Positions 56,314-57,730 of a stretch of 57,730 bases of DNA are shown here, piece after piece. Position 1 is the first letter of the stretch. The number at the start of each line of letters is the position of its first letter. Source of the stretch: a bacterium (lineage in GTDB: Bacteria; Bacillota; Clostridia; Oscillospirales; Oscillospiraceae); the NCBI GenBank assembly GCA_019424865.1, contig JAHYYS010000003.1, forward strand, positions 1 to 57,730. The letters run 5' to 3'. The translations under genes and the position numbers were made by a program. Under the pieces are notes generated by a model, which saw only the letters and a program-made list of their open reading frames with translations, was not told the DNA's origin and ran no database searches.

Positions 56314-57149
56314 GCGTCGCCGTTGGAATTGTCTTTTTTTCTGCGCCGGTGCTTTTTCTCCAGCTGCTCCACCAGGGCGGCGGTGCGGGTGCGGTAGTCG
56401 TCCAGCTCGGTGACGATGCCCATAAAGGAGGACACCATGTCCAGGGAGGCCCGCAGGGTGCTCTGCTCGCTCTCGTGGATGGCCCGCTTGGTCAGGCGCA
56501 TGGCCTGCTGGGGGGCCTCCAGCAGCTTTTGCATATACTGCTCCACAAAGCTGTCCAGCTCCTCGTCAGGCACGGCGCGGGTGACCAGGCCGATGGACTC
56601 GGCCTCCTCCCCCTTCAGCACCCGGGCAGTCCAGAACATGTCCAGGGCCTTGTCCCGGCCCACCAGCCGTGGAAGGAAATAGGCCCCGCCGTCCCCGGGG
56701 ACAATGCCCGCGTTGAAGTAGCTCTCGGACAGGGTGGCGCTTTTGGAGGCGATGCGCACGTCGCACATCAGGGCCATGTCCAGCCCCGCGCCCACCGCCG
56801 GGCCGTGAATCTTGGCCACAACCGGCCGGTCGATCTCCTCCAGAAGCAGGGGGATGCGCTGCACCCCCTTCCACAGGGAGTTCTTCCGGGCCAGGGCGGT
56901 GGACGAGATGTCGTCGCGGCTCTCAAAGAAGCCGTCGCCGGCGGCCATGGCCTTTACGTCGCCCCCGGCACAGAAGGCCTTCCCGTTGCCCGAGAGCAGC
57001 ACCGCGTAGATGTCGTCCCGGTCCCGGATGTCCTCCAGGGCCGCGGTCCACAGGTGGATCATCTCCTCGCTGAAGCAGTTGAGATGCTCCGGACGGTTCA
57101 TGGTGATCCGGGCCAGATGGCCCTGGACCTCGTAGATTAGATCAGACAT
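56298..57149 (-). CDS. Enoyl-CoA hydratase/isomerase (crotonase) family protein
   Basis: 283 residues from the ATG at 57149 (GAGGA 5 bases upstream). Crotonase fold: ITMNRPEHLNCFSEEMIHLW, oxyanion region GKAFCAGGDVKAM, second NH donor region GPAVGAGLDMALMCDVRIAS and SESYFNAGIVPGDGGAYFLP. The Glu usually found in GGGCELA is Asp (GAGLD), whereas the other acidic residue (Glu of SES) is kept; the PGDGG motif is found in dehydratase/hydrolase-type members. A charged tail (KKHRRRKKD) is appended. It is a single gene, so a role in CoA-thioester metabolism is all that can be said. Confidence 0.92.
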   Translation of the reverse strand: MSDLIYEVQGHLARITMNRPEHLNCFSEEMIHLWTAALEDIRDRDDIYAVLLSGNGKAFCAGGDVKAMAAGDGFFESRDDISSTALARKNSLWKGVQRIPLLLEEIDRPVVAKIHGPAVGAGLDMALMCDVRIASKSATLSESYFNAGIVPGDGGAYFLPRLVGRDKALDMFWTARVLKGEEAESIGLVTRAVPDEELDSFVEQYMQKLLEAPQQAMRLTKRAIHESEQSTLRASLDMVSSFMGIVTELDDYRTRTAALVEQLEKKHRRRKKDNSNGDAKKEA

Positions 57150-57370
57150 ACATTCCTCGCTTTCCCCGCTCCGGTGCGCCCGCTCAAGCGCCCGGGGCGG
57201 ATTTTCATCCAATCGATCCGCCCCTCATTCTAGCGGCCGGAGGGAGAATTGTCAACCGAAAAGAAAATCAGGAAACAATTGGGAGCGGGGGCGGCGGGAG
57301 GCCTTTGGAGAAATGGGAAAAAACCGGCCGGAAATTCCGGAAAAAGCGGCGAAATTTTTTAAAAAAGTCC

Positions 57371-57400
57371 TTGACACACACGGGTGTGTTGATGTATCAT
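57371..57400 (+). promoter_or_regulatory. Promoter of the S10 ribosomal protein operon
   Basis: TTGACA (57371-57376) and TATCAT (57395-57400) are separated by 18 bases. The spacer includes the dyad ACACAC/GTGTGT. It lies about 275 bases upstream of rpsJ. Confidence 0.75.
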
Positions 57401-57406
57401 AGTCAA

Positions 57407-57675
57407 GCGCCTGTAAGGGCGCAGTCTGCGATGATGCGGGAGATTGCTCGGAAAACGAGGTAACTTCCGCGGAGTATGTCCGTTTCAATCGGGCGGCTGA
57501 GAGCTTTCGTGCCGGAGCGTATATCGTCCGGCGGGAGGGAGACCGGCCTGTTGCGCCGGTTTTTTCGCGACTGGAAGTGATACGCACGAATCCGTGGACA
57601 AAGAAAAGGCTCTCACCGTACGGAGGACGAGCAAGACAAACTCAACTTCGTATGTATTAAGGAGGAAAACCCAAC
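57407..57675 (+). promoter_or_regulatory. Structured leader of the rpsJ (S10) operon
   Basis: About 270 bases of non-coding leader with several stems and an internal T-tailed hairpin at 57542-57566. A GAGAGC segment near 57497 can pair with GCTCTC near 57609, which could compete with the hairpin. S10 operon leaders in bacteria are commonly controlled by ribosomal protein L4, made from the same operon; the same type of control is likely here but not proven by the sequence. AAGGAGG stands 10 bases before the rpsJ start. Confidence 0.7.
57542..57566 (+). terminator. Attenuator hairpin within the rpsJ leader
   Basis: ACCGGC (57542-57547) pairs with GCCGGT (57555-57560), followed by TTTTTC. Because it lies 110 bases upstream of rpsJ in the same transcript it is an attenuator rather than an operon end. 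Confidence 0.75.
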
Positions 57676-57730
57676 ATGGCAGCTCAGAAAGAAATGATCC
57701 GCATCCGCCTGAAGGCCTATGACCACCAGC
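57676..57730 (+). CDS. rpsJ: 30S ribosomal protein S10 (partial, 5' end only)
   Basis: The first 18 codons, MAAQKEMIRIRLKAYDHQ, match the conserved N terminus of S10 (IRIRLKAYDH), and the ribosome binding site AAGGAGG is 10 bases upstream. S10 is part of the small subunit head and also acts in antitermination as NusE. It is normally the first gene of the S10-spc operon; the rest lies beyond the window. Confidence 0.95.
   Translation, partial: MAAQKEMIRIRLKAYDHQ

Noticed and set aside
57252..57587. 111-residue minus-strand frame in the rpsJ leader region
   Set aside because: It overlaps the rpsJ promoter and attenuator, and its sequence shows no family features.

Overview
The window is GC-rich DNA whose gene content fits a spore-forming, gut-type member of the Clostridia (Oscillospiraceae; Flavonifractor/Pseudoflavonifractor/Lawsonibacter-like is my best guess). 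The reasons are a SigI/RsgI pair, a CotH-kinase gene, SLH-anchored surface protein, ECF transporter, PadR regulator, many AGGAGG ribosome binding sites and consensus sigma-A promoters. The taxonomic call is inference from gene families only. About 50 protein genes are supported, two of them partial at the window edges (an ECF ATPase on the left, rpsJ on the right). No rRNA, intact tRNA, CRISPR array or complete mobile element is visible.

Layout. 1-4250: ECF transporter genes and a PIN/PhoH ATPase on the minus strand, with a candidate small structured RNA just upstream of phoH. 4256-7503: an SLH-anchored choice-of-anchor I surface protein, a small protein and a PepSY lipoprotein. 7760-13482: a SigI/RsgI sigma/anti-sigma pair followed by an Asp-rich repeat lipoprotein, an internally deleted VTC polyphosphate-polymerase gene, a DUF4956 membrane protein and a CotH kinase. 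The anti-sigma factor and the lipoprotein carry the same 15-residue repeat. 13483-14700 is a scar region with a 3' half of tRNA-Thr, several strong hairpins and a decayed tyrosine recombinase.

14709-24428 is a catabolic island: a seven-gene minus-strand operon (four-carbon acid sugar kinase, cytoplasmic sialidase-like protein, iron alcohol dehydrogenase, DapA-family aldolase, PdxA-family dehydrogenase, SLC13-type permease, VOC protein) divergent from a PrpR-type regulator whose AAA domain has lost the sigma-54 contact loop. 24916-28786 holds a MoxR/VWA pair and an opine-dehydrogenase-like gene. 29386-43622 holds solute uptake and breakdown modules: AbgT transporter, creatinase-like M24 protein and UroD-family protein; LysR regulator and L-cysteine desulfidase; and an RpiR-controlled dipeptide ABC transporter ending in a C45 Ntn-hydrolase. 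These look like import-then-hydrolyse units for amino-acid conjugates.

44122-51329 contains a two-component system, a small hydrolase, a lipoprotein and an ABC exporter whose permease is fused to an M1-type peptidase domain. 51821-56208 is a PadR-controlled operon of five membrane proteins made of two families duplicated in the order A-B-B-A-B. The window ends with a crotonase-family gene and the promoter, attenuating leader and first codons of rpsJ, the start of the S10 ribosomal protein operon.
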